Positions 1 to 7,085 of a stretch of 64,000 nt of DNA are shown here, piece by piece (position 1 is the stretch's first letter; the number at the start of each line of letters is the position of its first letter). The notes under the pieces are model-generated. The model made no database searches, was not told the DNA's origin, and was given only the letters and a program-made list of their open reading frames with translations. The translations under genes were made by a program, and so were the position numbers. Source of the stretch: Actinocatenispora thailandica (GTDB lineage: Bacteria; Actinomycetota; Actinomycetes; Mycobacteriales; Micromonosporaceae); assembly GCF_016865425.1 (NCBI RefSeq), contig NZ_AP023355.1, positions 1,176,198 to 1,240,197 on the forward strand, in the 5' to 3' direction.

Positions 1-47
1 GCGCCGGCCGGGCATGGGGACGACGGGCGGCCTTCGGTGCGCATCGG

Positions 48-872
48 TCAGCCGAGCGTGATCGGGTCGTCGAGCCGGATGGTGCCGGTGGCCAGCGGGA
101 TCAGCCGGACGCCGAACCACACCTTGCCGTCGTGGCGCCGGTGCCGGGACAGGGTGCGGATCGGCTCCTTGCCGTGTACCCGGGTGTCCGGGTCGATGGT
201 GGTGAGCACGCACCGGTCGCAGCGTTCGGCGAACCGGAACGGCACCGAGCCGATCGTGACCCGGTCCCAGCCGTCCTCGGCGAACGGCTCGGCCGCGCCG
301 TCGACCACCACGTTCGGCCGGAACCGGACCATCGACAGCGGGTCGCCGGCCGGTTCGCCGCGCTCGGCCCGGGTGGCGGACACCCACTCGTTGAGCCGAT
401 CCAGCGACGCGGTCGTGGTCAGCAGCAGCGGCGCGTCGTCGGCCAGGCTGACGTGGTCGCCGGGCCGGCCGCCGTGGTCGTCGGCCACCGGCCGGCGTTG
501 CGGGTCGTCCTGCCAGCCGAGCCGCACCGGTGCGCCGAGCACCTCGGACAGCCAGTCGTCGGCGGCCTTGCCGGCGGCGCGGCACCGGTCGAGGTGCCGG
601 ATCGGGGTCGGCAGCGACTCGGCGTCGGCACTGGGCCGCGGCACCGCCAGCGACCCGTACCCGGGTGCGGTCAGGCTGATGCCGTCCGGCGTCGGTGTGG
701 CCGTCACCGTGAGCATCCGGTCGTTGGTCCGGGCGGTGAGGTTGTCACCGGCGGCGTCCACGACCAGCCAGCGCCGGTCGTCGCGTAGCCCCCACGGCTC
801 GACCGGGGCCTCGGCCAGCTCGCTGCCCCGGGTCGACTTGACGGGATAGATCCGGATCCGGCTCAGTCGCAT
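48..872 (-). CDS. MOSC domain-containing protein (YcbX-like)
   Basis: The 274-aa protein has an N-terminal MOSC beta-barrel domain (about residues 1-115) followed by the MOSC domain itself. Visible family marks are FRPN at about 184-187 and the C218-x2-C221 pair in RCDRCVLTTIDPDT, the segment that in YcbX and mARC-type proteins holds the molybdenum cofactor cysteine. By family it is probably a Moco sulfurtransferase-like or N-hydroxylated-compound reductase protein; the substrate cannot be told. I chose the ATG at 872 because the protein begins MRLSRIRIYPVKS, where such proteins start; an in-frame ATG 21 nt upstream adds unconserved residues. It stands alone, downstream of the tiny-gene operon on the same strand. 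Confidence 0.88.
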   Translation of the reverse strand: MRLSRIRIYPVKSTRGSELAEAPVEPWGLRDDRRWLVVDAAGDNLTARTNDRMLTVTATPTPDGISLTAPGYGSLAVPRPSADAESLPTPIRHLDRCRAAGKAADDWLSEVLGAPVRLGWQDDPQRRPVADDHGGRPGDHVSLADDAPLLLTTTASLDRLNEWVSATRAERGEPAGDPLSMVRFRPNVVVDGAAEPFAEDGWDRVTIGSVPFRFAERCDRCVLTTIDPDTRVHGKEPIRTLSRHRRHDGKVWFGVRLIPLATGTIRLDDPITLG

Positions 873-976
873 GCCGCCCAACCTATCCGCCAACTTGCCG
901 TACCGCTGTGCGCCACCACACTGCCACGGCCGGTCCGCTGATCCGGGACCTGTGGCGCGGCGCGCGTTGCCAACCC

Positions 977-1063
977 GGTGCGTTGATCATGGCGCCGGGT
1001 GCGTTGATCGTGGGTCTATCCGGCCGGCAATCGCCTGCCGGAGCGGACAATCCCATGATCAAC
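977..1063. repeat. GTTGATCATGG short repeats (two direct, one inverted)
   Basis: GGTGCGTTGATC occurs at 977-988 and again at 998-1009 (21-bp period). The GTTGATCATGG at 982-992 is matched by an inverted copy, CCATGATCAAC, at 1053-1063. The inverted copy lies inside the 3' end of the last tiny gene, and the others lie between it and the MOSC gene. I recall similar elements scattered through Micromonosporaceae intergenic DNA, but that is unchecked here. They could form an RNA hairpin between two minus-strand transcription units or be a regulatory site for the MOSC gene. Confidence 0.5.
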
Positions 1064-1306
1064 ACGGCGGTCTGGGTCAGCGGGGGTGGGGCGGCGCAGG
1101 ACCAGGTGGTCGAGCCAGACCATCACGCGGGCCGCCTGGCCGCCTGGCCAGGTTCCCGTCAGGTACGCCCAGCCGGGCGTTTCGCAGTGCTGAACCCACA
1201 GCACGGTCAGGATGTCCGCGCCGACCGCGAGCGGCGCCACCGCGGGCGAGATGGGTACCTGGTCGCCGGGCAGCGGCATGGCCCCGGTGACGTCGACGGC
1301 GCTCAC
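1016..1306 (-). CDS. Small hypothetical protein, fifth gene of tiny-gene operon
   Basis: This 96-aa protein starts at a GTG whose last bases form the TGA stop of the gene before it (GTGA overlap). A longer frame with an upstream start exists, but the overlap fits the pattern of the whole operon and excludes a low-complexity Arg/His/Gly stretch. The body holds hydrophobic and aromatic segments such as GWAYLTGTW and MVWLDHLVL; no known domain or signal peptide is visible. The 3' end carries an inverted GTTGATCATGG repeat, so the C-terminus may be repeat-derived. Function is unknown. Its context beside an XRE/DUF397 pair suggests an actinomycete accessory module. Confidence 0.55.
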   Translation of the reverse strand: MSAVDVTGAMPLPGDQVPISPAVAPLAVGADILTVLWVQHCETPGWAYLTGTWPGGQAARVMVWLDHLVLRRPTPADPDRRVDHGIVRSGRRLPAG

Positions 1307-1515
1307 GCCTGGTCCCAGGTGGGGTCGGGCAGCGGGCGTAGCCGATTGACCGGCACCAGGTAGCTCGCCACGGTGATGCCGGTGTCCTCGATGAGGTACC
1401 CGTCGAGCCACAGGTGCCCGTCGATGCCGGGGTCGCGGACGCCGAGCACCCGGTACGGTGGATCCGGCAACCAGCCGGGCAGCCTGACCACATCGCCGAC
1501 GTCGGGCCGGTTCAC
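1303..1515 (-). CDS. Small hypothetical protein, fourth gene of tiny-gene operon
   Basis: A 70-aa protein beginning MNRPDVGDVVRLPGW, read from a GTG that overlaps the previous gene's TGA by the 4-nt GTGA pattern. The sequence VVRLPGWLPDPPYRVLGV followed by GHLWLDGYL looks like a compact beta-rich domain, possibly a small SH3-like barrel, but this is only an impression. A longer frame reaching 1581 adds a Pro/Arg-rich leader that I regard as shadow. No signal peptide or membrane segment. Function unknown. Confidence 0.6.
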   Translation of the reverse strand: MNRPDVGDVVRLPGWLPDPPYRVLGVRDPGIDGHLWLDGYLIEDTGITVASYLVPVNRLRPLPDPTWDQA

Positions 1516-1691
1516 CGCCACGACTCCGTGACCGGGAGCGGTTCGGGGTCGAGGCGGCGTACTGCTGTTGGTGGCGCCCACCAGGTGCGGCCGTCGGTGC
1601 TGGTGATCTGCGTCAGGTGCGGGCCGTGTAGGTACGCCTCGGCGACGGTGAGGTCGTGCCGGCCGATGCGGACGCGGTCGCCGGGGATCAC
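1512..1691 (-). CDS. Small hypothetical protein, third gene of tiny-gene operon
   Basis: A 59-aa protein starting IPGDRVRIGRHDLTVAEAY and containing TSTDGRTWWAPPTAV. I chose the GTG at 1691, which overlaps the preceding TGA as GTGA, in keeping with its neighbours; an ATG six bases upstream (1697) is an alternative. The short beta-strand-like repeats and the GDRVRIG opening resemble small SH3-like or KOW-like folds of actinomycete hypothetical proteins. No assigned function. Confidence 0.6.
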   Translation of the reverse strand: MIPGDRVRIGRHDLTVAEAYLHGPHLTQITSTDGRTWWAPPTAVRRLDPEPLPVTESWR

Positions 1692-1834
1692 GACCATGGC
1701 CGGGCCTTCCGGCGGGCCGCGAGTGCCAGCGCCGCGGCGTACGGGTCGAGCGGGTCGGCGTAGCGGTGCAGCGCGCGGCGGATCGCGCGGATGCGGCGGG
1801 TGCGGGCGCGGCGGGCGCGCCAGGCGGCGATCAC
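1688..1834 (-). CDS. Small basic hypothetical protein, second gene of tiny-gene operon
   Basis: A 48-aa, strongly basic peptide with many Arg in its first half and a more neutral helix (YADPLDPYAAALALAARR) in its second half. The GTG start shares GTGA with the stop of the gene before it and its own TGA is shared with the next GTG, so it is embedded in a chain of coupled genes. The same frame stays open to 2191, but the upstream part overlaps the divergent promoter region and is not believable as protein. A nucleic-acid-binding role is possible from charge alone. Confidence 0.5.
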   Translation of the reverse strand: MIAAWRARRARTRRIRAIRRALHRYADPLDPYAAALALAARRKARPWS

Positions 1835-1944
1835 CGCCACCACCCGTTCGGGTCGATCGGCCGGGCGGCGATCTCGTCGCGCCAAGCGCCGATGCGGGTC
1901 CGTAGTCGCCGCAGCGCGGTCAGGGTAGCGTGAAACAGCTCCAT
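1831..1944 (-). CDS. 37-aa hypothetical protein, first gene of tiny-gene operon
   Basis: This tiny frame starts MELFHATLTALRRLRTRIG and ends IDPNGWWR. A clean GGAGG (1953-1957) sits 8 nt before the ATG at 1944, the best ribosome binding site of the five-gene chain. Its stop is shared with the GTG of the next gene. The N-terminal half should form an amphipathic basic helix. Nothing identifies its function; the ribosome site and coupling argue that it is translated. Confidence 0.5.
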   Translation of the reverse strand: MELFHATLTALRRLRTRIGAWRDEIAARPIDPNGWWR

Positions 1945-2261
1945 CGGTCTGGCCTCCAAGCTGACGATGGGGCGGGGGCGCGGTGCAGCCGGCAAGCACA
2001 CACCGCGCCCCCACCTTTCTCTCCGGCCCGCCGGGTACGACGACGAGCCGCCTTCCAGCCGAACCGCGAGTCGTTGCTCCGCGAAGCGCGCACCCACGGT
2101 CCGACTGCTCGGACATCCCCTCGGTACCTGTGGCAGATGACGACGGTGATATCGACATGGCCATATTGGACCCGCCAACCGAAATCCGCAAGAGGCAGAT
2201 TTTTATTGGCGAGTCGCATAAGGCGGTTGCTCATCGTCCGCCAAGGGATGACACTGGCCAT
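1945..2261. other. Divergent intergenic region, tiny-gene operon / XRE regulator
   Basis: This 317-nt gap separates the minus-strand tiny-gene operon from the plus-strand XRE gene and must hold both promoters. Base composition falls towards the XRE side, where an AT-rich stretch (about 2194-2226, including TTTTTATTGG) could be part of a promoter. Open frames that cross it from either strand are low-complexity and lack ribosome sites, so I do not call a gene. Confidence 0.5.
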
Positions 2262-3140
2262 ATGACGCAAAGGAAGAACCCGACGGCGAAGCGCCGTGTC
2301 ATCGCCGCTGCGTTGAAGGAGTTCCGTGAGCGACTCGACCTGAAACCCGCCGAGGTCGCCAAGCGGGTCAACCATGACGCATCGTGGCTTGCCCGCATCG
2401 AACGCGCAGAGATCCGTGCGCACCCCGACGCCGTGACGAGGTTGCTCGACGTCTACAAGATCACCGGGCCGCAGGCCGAGGCGGTGCTGGATCTCGCCGC
2501 GAGCGCGGGATCCCGAGGATGGTGGCACGTCTACACCCGAGCGATGCCGGAATGGTTCGGCAAGTTCGTCGGGCTGGAGGGTGCCGCCTCCGTGATCCGT
2601 AACTTCGAGAACGGGGTGATGCCCGGTCTGCTGCAGACGGAGGACTACGCCCGTGCCGTGATGCGCGCCGTTCCGCTGCCAGGGCAGCCCACCGACGTTG
2701 ATCGGTTCGTGAAGTTGAGGATGGAACGTCAGGAGCTTCTGACCGCGGACAACCCGCCTCAGCTGCGGTTCATCCTCGACGAGTCGGTGATCCGCAGGCC
2801 GATCGGTGGCCGCACGGTGCTGCGCGGTCAGCTGGAACGGATCCTTGACCTGACGGCGGAGCACCTGCATATCAAGGTGATGGTCCTGCCGTTTGAGGCC
2901 GGTGCCCACGCCGGTGTCGACGGCCCGTTCATCCTGTTGGATTTTCCTTCGGCCCCGGCCGGGTTGCCGGACACGGCCGATCCACGGGTTGTGTACCTGG
3001 ACAACATGGTGAGCGCTCTGTATCTGGAGGAATCCGATCAGCTCACCCGCTACAGCGCCACGTGGGAGAGCCTGTGCAACGACGCGCTCTCCGTGGATGC
3101 CTCACAACGGCTGATGCGTAAGCTCGCGGAGGACCTGTAG
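2262..3140 (+). CDS. HTH-XRE transcriptional regulator with DUF5753 domain
   Basis: The 292-aa protein has a helix-turn-helix of the XRE class in residues 15-75 (LKPAEVAKRVNHDASWLARIERAE) and a DUF5753 domain filling the rest, with the usual VMPGLLQTEDYARAVM and LDNMVSALYLEE blocks. Such proteins, paired with DUF397 partners, are a large actinomycete family that includes WhiJ-type developmental regulators; DNA targets are usually local. I took the ATG at 2262, giving the usual protein length; the frame is open much further upstream but that part is intergenic in character. The DUF397 gene follows after 28 nt, and the divergent tiny-gene operon is the obvious local target. Confidence 0.93.
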   Translation: MTQRKNPTAKRRVIAAALKEFRERLDLKPAEVAKRVNHDASWLARIERAEIRAHPDAVTRLLDVYKITGPQAEAVLDLAASAGSRGWWHVYTRAMPEWFGKFVGLEGAASVIRNFENGVMPGLLQTEDYARAVMRAVPLPGQPTDVDRFVKLRMERQELLTADNPPQLRFILDESVIRRPIGGRTVLRGQLERILDLTAEHLHIKVMVLPFEAGAHAGVDGPFILLDFPSAPAGLPDTADPRVVYLDNMVSALYLEESDQLTRYSATWESLCNDALSVDASQRLMRKLAEDL

Positions 3141-3168
3141 ATCCGCGAGGCAAGAAAGGAGGCGCGGG

Positions 3169-3363
3169 ATGTCTCTGCCAGACCTCGCCCGCGCCAACTG
3201 GCGCAAGAGTAGCCGATCGGGCAGCAACGGAGCTTGCGTAGAGGTGGCCGACAACCTCCCGGAGATTGTCGCCATCCGAGACAGCAAGGACCCGGAGGGG
3301 CCGGTGCTGATGGTCGGGCCGGCCGCGTTCCGGGCGTTCACCGAAGCCGTCACAACCCGCTAG
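3169..3363 (+). CDS. DUF397 domain-containing protein
   Basis: This 64-aa protein is a single DUF397 domain: it opens with the typical W-R-K-S-S-R-S motif (residues 11-17), has GACVEVA, and then RDSKDPEGPVL leading to the F-x-x-F end of the fold. DUF397 proteins are almost always encoded beside an XRE/DUF5753 regulator and are thought to act as its partner; the biochemical role is not settled. A strong AAAGGAGG precedes the ATG. It is co-transcribed with the XRE gene and followed by a hairpin terminator. Confidence 0.93.
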   Translation: MSLPDLARANWRKSSRSGSNGACVEVADNLPEIVAIRDSKDPEGPVLMVGPAAFRAFTEAVTTR

Positions 3364-3373
3364 GCCCAACACC

Positions 3374-3412
3374 AACGAGATCCCCGGCCGCCACCAGGCC
3401 CGGGATCTCGTT
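3374..3412 (+). terminator. Hairpin terminator after the DUF397 gene
   Basis: AACGAGATCCC and its complement GGGATCTCGTT flank a short GC-rich loop region (3374-3412), beginning 10 nt after the DUF397 stop. There is no long T-run, as is usual in high-GC actinomycetes. It sits between convergent genes and can serve both strands. Confidence 0.7.
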
Positions 3413-3449
3413 GTATGGACTCAATTCGCAGGCAAGACCTACGAGGCGG

Positions 3450-5620
3450 TCAGGCGACGGGTTGCGGGGTGCGCTCCGGCTCGGGGGTGCCCTCGACGTC
3501 GACGTGCGGGAGGATCCGGTCCAGCCAGCGGGGCAGCCACCAGGCGGAGCGGCCGAGCAGCGACATCACCGCCGGTACCAGGGTCATCCGGACCAGGAAG
3601 GCGTCCAGCAGCACGCCGAGCGCCAGCGCGAAGCCCATCGACGCGACGGTCATGTTGTCGCCGAAGATGAACCCGGCGAACACCGAGATCATGATCAGTG
3701 CGGCGGCGGTGACCACCCGGGCGCCGTGCCGGAACCCGGTGCGTACCGCCTGCTGCGGGTCGCCGTGCCGGGTGTGCTCCTCGCGCATCCGGGACACCAG
3801 GAACACCTCGTAGTCCATCGCCAGCCCGAACAGCACGCCGATCAGCAGGATCGGCAGGAAGCTGAGCACCCAGCCGGACTCGGCGACGTGGAAGGCGCCG
3901 GCGAGCCAGCCCCACTGGTACACCGCGACCACCCCGCCGATCGCGGCGAGCAGCGACAGCACGAACCCGATCGCCGCCTTCAGCGGTACCAGCAGCGAGC
4001 GGAACGCGAAGGCCAGCAGTACCAGCGAGAGCCCGACGACGATCAGCACGAACACCGGCAACGCGTCGGACAGCCGGGACGAGATGTCGATGTAGAGCGC
4101 GGTACTGCCGGTGACCCCGATCTGTGCGCCGGTCGCGCGCTGAATCGAGCCGGCGTCGTCCCGGATCCGGTTGACCAGGTCCTTGGTCTGCTGGTCGTTG
4201 GGGCCGGACGACGGGATCACGGTGATGATCGCGGTGGTCTTGTGGTCGTTGAACCGGGGCGCCGCCACCGCCGTGACGTCCGTGCCGACCAGCCGCTGCC
4301 GGACGGCGAACGCCGCCTTCGTCGGGTCGGGGGTGCCGCGCAGGTCGGCGGCGACCACCAGCGGGCCGTTGAAGCCGGGACCGAAGTTGTCGGCGATCAG
4401 CTCGTACGCGGCGCGGCTGCCGGAGCCGGCCGGCTCGGCGCCGGCGTCGGGCAGCCCGAGGCTGAGCTTCGGCGCCGGGATGGCCAGCACGCCGAGCACG
4501 ATCAGGCCGCCGACCAGCACCGGTATCCGGCGCCGGGTGACGAAGCCGGCCCAGCGGGCGCCCAACCCGTGCTCCCCGCCGGCGCGGGCCTGGCGGCGCC
4601 GCAGGATCGGCAGCGGCACCGCGTCCAGCCGGCGGCCGGCGACCGCGAGCAGCGCGGGCAGCAACGTGACGGCGACCAGTACCGAGACGATGACGGTACC
4701 GGCGGCGGCCAGCCCCATGATGGTCAGGAACGGGATGTTCACCACCGACAGCGCGGCGAGCGCGATGAACACGGTGGTGCCGGCGAACACGACGGCCGAG
4801 CCGGCGGTGGCGTTGGCCCGGCCGATCGACTCGGCGACGGGCATCCCGTCCCGCAACTGGCCGCGGTGCCGGGACACCACGAACAGCGCGTAGTCGATGC
4901 CGACCGCCAGGCCGATCATCAGCGCCAGCACCGGTGCGACGCTGTTCATCGAGATGGCGCCGGACAGCGCGGTGATGCCGAGATAGCCGATGCCGACCCC
5001 GACCAGCGCGGTGACCAGCGGCAGCAGTGCCGGGATCAGCGAGCCGAACACGACGAGCAGCACCACGACCGCCACCACCACGCCGATCGCCTCGGTACTG
5101 CCGATCTGGGAGGCGTTGCTGAACGCCTGGCCGCCGACCTCGGCGCGCAGCCCGTCGTGTCGCAGCTCGGCGGCGAGCTGCTGGATGCGGCTCTTGGTGG
5201 CGTCGCTGACCTGCTGGTCGCGCTCGACGAACTGGATCGTGACGTACCCGGTGCGGTGCTCGCCGCCGGAGATCGTCTTCGCCTGGTACGGGCTGAGCGC
5301 GCCGACGACGCCGTCCACCTTGCCCAGCTGCCCCGTGGTCGCGGACACCTGCCGCTCGATGTCCGGTTCGAGCAGGTTGTGCCCGGCCGGCGCCTGTACC
5401 ACGAGCTGGGCGGTACCGCCGGAGGCAGCCGGGAAGCTGCGGTGCAGCTGGTCGATGGTCTGCTGGGCGGGGTGCCGGGCACGCTGAACGTGTCGGCGAG
5501 GGTGCCCTTCAGCGTCACCGCCGCGGTGGCCATGCCCACCAGGACGACCAGCCAGGCGGCGATGACCCACCACCGGCGCCGGTGCGCGAACCGGCCCAGT
5601 CGGTAGAGCAGACCAGACAT
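3450..5620 (-). pseudogene. MMPL family (RND-like) exporter, single frameshift
   Basis: This is an MMPL-type transporter of about 722 aa with the family layout: a first membrane helix (HRRRWWVIAAWLVVL), a periplasmic loop, a block of helices, a second loop and a second block of helices. The first 50 residues (MSGLLYRLGRFAHRRRWW... to FSVPGTP) lie in one frame and the rest (AQQTIDQLHRSFPAASGG onward) in another. The junction reads CCCCGCCC where an uninterrupted gene needs CCCCGGCCC, so one G/C is missing near 5469. Either a sequencing error or a real inactivation. A GAGGAG site precedes the ATG at 5620. The divergent TetR gene is its probable repressor. Confidence 0.85.
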
Positions 5621-5661
5621 CGACACTCCTCGTTCGACGGTCACTGCCCGCCAGTCTCGCA

Positions 5662-5688
5662 GGAGTGACTCTCGCCTGGGAGTGACTC
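5662..5688. promoter_or_regulatory. Two GAGTGACTC palindromic sites upstream of MMPL gene
   Basis: GGAGTGACTC occurs at 5662-5671 and 5679-5688, 17 bp apart; the second is part of the longer palindrome GGGAGTGACTCCC. They lie 42-68 nt upstream of the exporter's ATG, in the region shared with the divergent TetR gene, so they are good candidates for that repressor's operator. Assignment rests on position and symmetry only. Confidence 0.55.
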
Positions 5689-5723
5689 CCGTGAAGATGT
5701 GGAGCCGGTCACGCCGCACCGCC

Positions 5724-5811
5724 GCGACCCGGCGCGCTGCGACCCGGCGCGCCGCGGCCGGCGCGCTGCGACCCGGCGCGCTGCGACCCGGCGCGCTGCG
5801 ACCGGCGCGCC
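5724..5811. repeat. Tandem repeat, 15-bp unit, six copies
   Basis: Six near-identical units based on GCGACCCGGCGCGCT run without gaps; the third and sixth are 14 bp. They sit in the divergent region between the MMPL exporter and the TetR gene, closer to the operator-like sites. Nothing suggests that they are translated. Units contain the BssHII-like core GGCGCGC. Confidence 0.75.
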
Positions 5812-5969
5812 CGGCGGTCCCGGCCACCTGGCTCGCCCGGGGAGGGCGGGATCCTGCTGGTGCTGCCCACGATGTTGGTGGCAGTGGGCCTGTCGCCCGC
5901 TTCCTAGCCGTCCGCACCTGCCTCTCCGGCGTGCCGGGTCCGGGGAACGGCACCTCATAGGATGGGCGG

Positions 5970-6677
5970 ATGGTGAGCAAGGCGGACGGGCTGCGGGCGC
6001 GCAAGATGGCCCGCACCCGGGAGGGCATCGCCGCCACCGCGCTGGACATGTTCGCCGACCGCGGGTACGAGCAGGTCACCATCGAGGAGATCGCCGCCGC
6101 GGCCGAGGTGGCGCCGAGCACCGTCTATCGGCACTTCGTGACGAAGGAACAGCTGGCGCTGCACTACATCGGCGGTGGCCTGGCCGGCGTGCTGGACCGG
6201 TTGCGGGCGATCCCGGTCGACGCGCCGATCGGTGACGCGCTCAGCGAGGCGCTGATCGGCGCGCTGGCCCGGTACGACGAGACGGTCGACGTGCCGCGCG
6301 CGCTCGCCGCGCAGGACCTGATGGCGGCCAACCCGGCGGTACGCGCGGCGATGCACGGCGAGGTCGCCGAGTTCCGGCGGGAACTGGCCGAGGAGATGCG
6401 GCACCGGCTGGCCGGTGCCGCCGACACCGTCGTCCCGGCGCTGGCCGGCGCGCTGGTGGCGGCGGTCTACGAGCTGGCGATCGAGGCCTGGCACGCGGCC
6501 GGTGGTCGCACCCCGAGCCGGCAGTTCGCGGCCGAGGCCATCGAGGTGCTGGCGCTCGGCGGCATCCCGCTGCCCCGGCAGGACGTCGGGTCCGCGCGCG
6601 GCAGCCTGGACGCGCTGCTGGCCGCGAACGCCGACGCCCCCGCGACCAGCCGGCACCGGGCCGCCAACCGCTCCTGA
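5970..6677 (+). CDS. TetR/AcrR family transcriptional regulator
   Basis: The 235-aa protein has an N-terminal TetR helix-turn-helix (about residues 15-60: ATALDMFADRGYEQVTIEEI then VAPSTVYRHFVTKEQL) and an all-helical ligand domain after it. It is divergent from the frameshifted MMPL exporter, the classic repressor/exporter arrangement, so it probably represses that gene and itself. The start could be the ATG at 5970 or the GTG at 5973. The C-terminal 20 residues are low-complexity. Confidence 0.92.
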   Translation: MVSKADGLRARKMARTREGIAATALDMFADRGYEQVTIEEIAAAAEVAPSTVYRHFVTKEQLALHYIGGGLAGVLDRLRAIPVDAPIGDALSEALIGALARYDETVDVPRALAAQDLMAANPAVRAAMHGEVAEFRRELAEEMRHRLAGAADTVVPALAGALVAAVYELAIEAWHAAGGRTPSRQFAAEAIEVLALGGIPLPRQDVGSARGSLDALLAANADAPATSRHRAANRS

Positions 6678-6755
6678 CCGGACGCTCGCCGGCCCGGTGA
6701 ACGCCGGCCGGCCGGCACCAGGGCCGCCCGGCGGGACCGGACGGGGCACCCGGCG

Positions 6756-6870
6756 GCGCGTCGGAGCTGCCCAGAGCGCGGCGCGTCGGAGCTGCCCAGA
6801 GCGCGGCGCGTCGGAGCTGCCCAGAGCGCGGCGCGTCGGAGCTGCCCAGAGCATGGCGCGTCGGAGCGGC
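6756..6870. repeat. Tandem repeat, 25-bp unit, four copies plus a partial
   Basis: Units start GCGCGTCGGAGCTGCCCAGA and continue with a five-base tail (GCGCG); copies lie at 6756-6780, 6781-6805, 6806-6830 and 6831-6855, with a 15-bp degenerate fifth at 6856. The first three are identical and the fourth differs only in its tail. The period is not a multiple of three, so it is not coding. Each unit contains GAGCT and internal GCGCG symmetry, so transcripts could fold. Confidence 0.85.
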
Positions 6871-6922
6871 CGAAAGCGAGGAAAGTGGTGCGCGCGGCAC
6901 GCCGCGCTTCTACGCTCCGAAA

Positions 6923-6935
6923 GGTGACCGTCACC
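6923..6935. promoter_or_regulatory. GGTGAC-C-GTCACC palindrome upstream of nar operon
   Basis: A 13-bp inverted repeat with a single central base lies about 150 nt upstream of the first gene of the TDT-narGHJI operon. It is the only clear palindrome in this promoter region outside the tandem repeat. It may be a regulator site; no specific regulator can be named. Confidence 0.4.
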
Positions 6936-7085
6936 GACCGAGGATCACGTCGGGGCGGGATCGGCGGGCCACGGAGGTACCGCCGGTTCCGCCCGGTGTC
7001 GTTCCCGGCGCCACGATGAGCCCGGCCGCGTGCTCGCGGCAACGGGCGGACGAACAGTCGACGTGCTCCCCGCGGCGGAGGCAGC

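Larger units (their letters stand above)
5621..5969. other. Divergent intergenic region, MMPL exporter / TetR
   Basis: The 349-nt gap contains the operator-like palindromes near the exporter, the 15-bp tandem repeat in the middle, and about 160 nt of unremarkable sequence before the TetR start. Open frames here on both strands are Arg/Pro/Ala-rich products of the repeat and are not called. Confidence 0.5.
6678..7085. other. Intergenic region upstream of the nitrate reductase operon
   Basis: This 408-nt gap holds the 25-bp tandem repeat (6756-6870), a GGTGAC-C-GTCACC palindrome (6923-6935), and about 150 nt before the first gene of the nar operon, where its promoter must lie. I see no convincing -35/-10 pair. 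Confidence 0.5.

Noticed and set aside
1688-2191. Extended 167-aa version of the second tiny gene
   Set aside because: The upstream part overlaps the divergent promoter region and the first tiny gene; the GTGA-coupled start at 1834 fits the operon.
3234-5606. Long plus-strand open frame across the MMPL gene
   Set aside because: Product is Asp/Arg/Gly/His-rich low complexity and antisense to clear transporter helices.
6756-6870. Possible CRISPR array
   Set aside because: Units are directly adjacent with no spacers and no cas genes are near.
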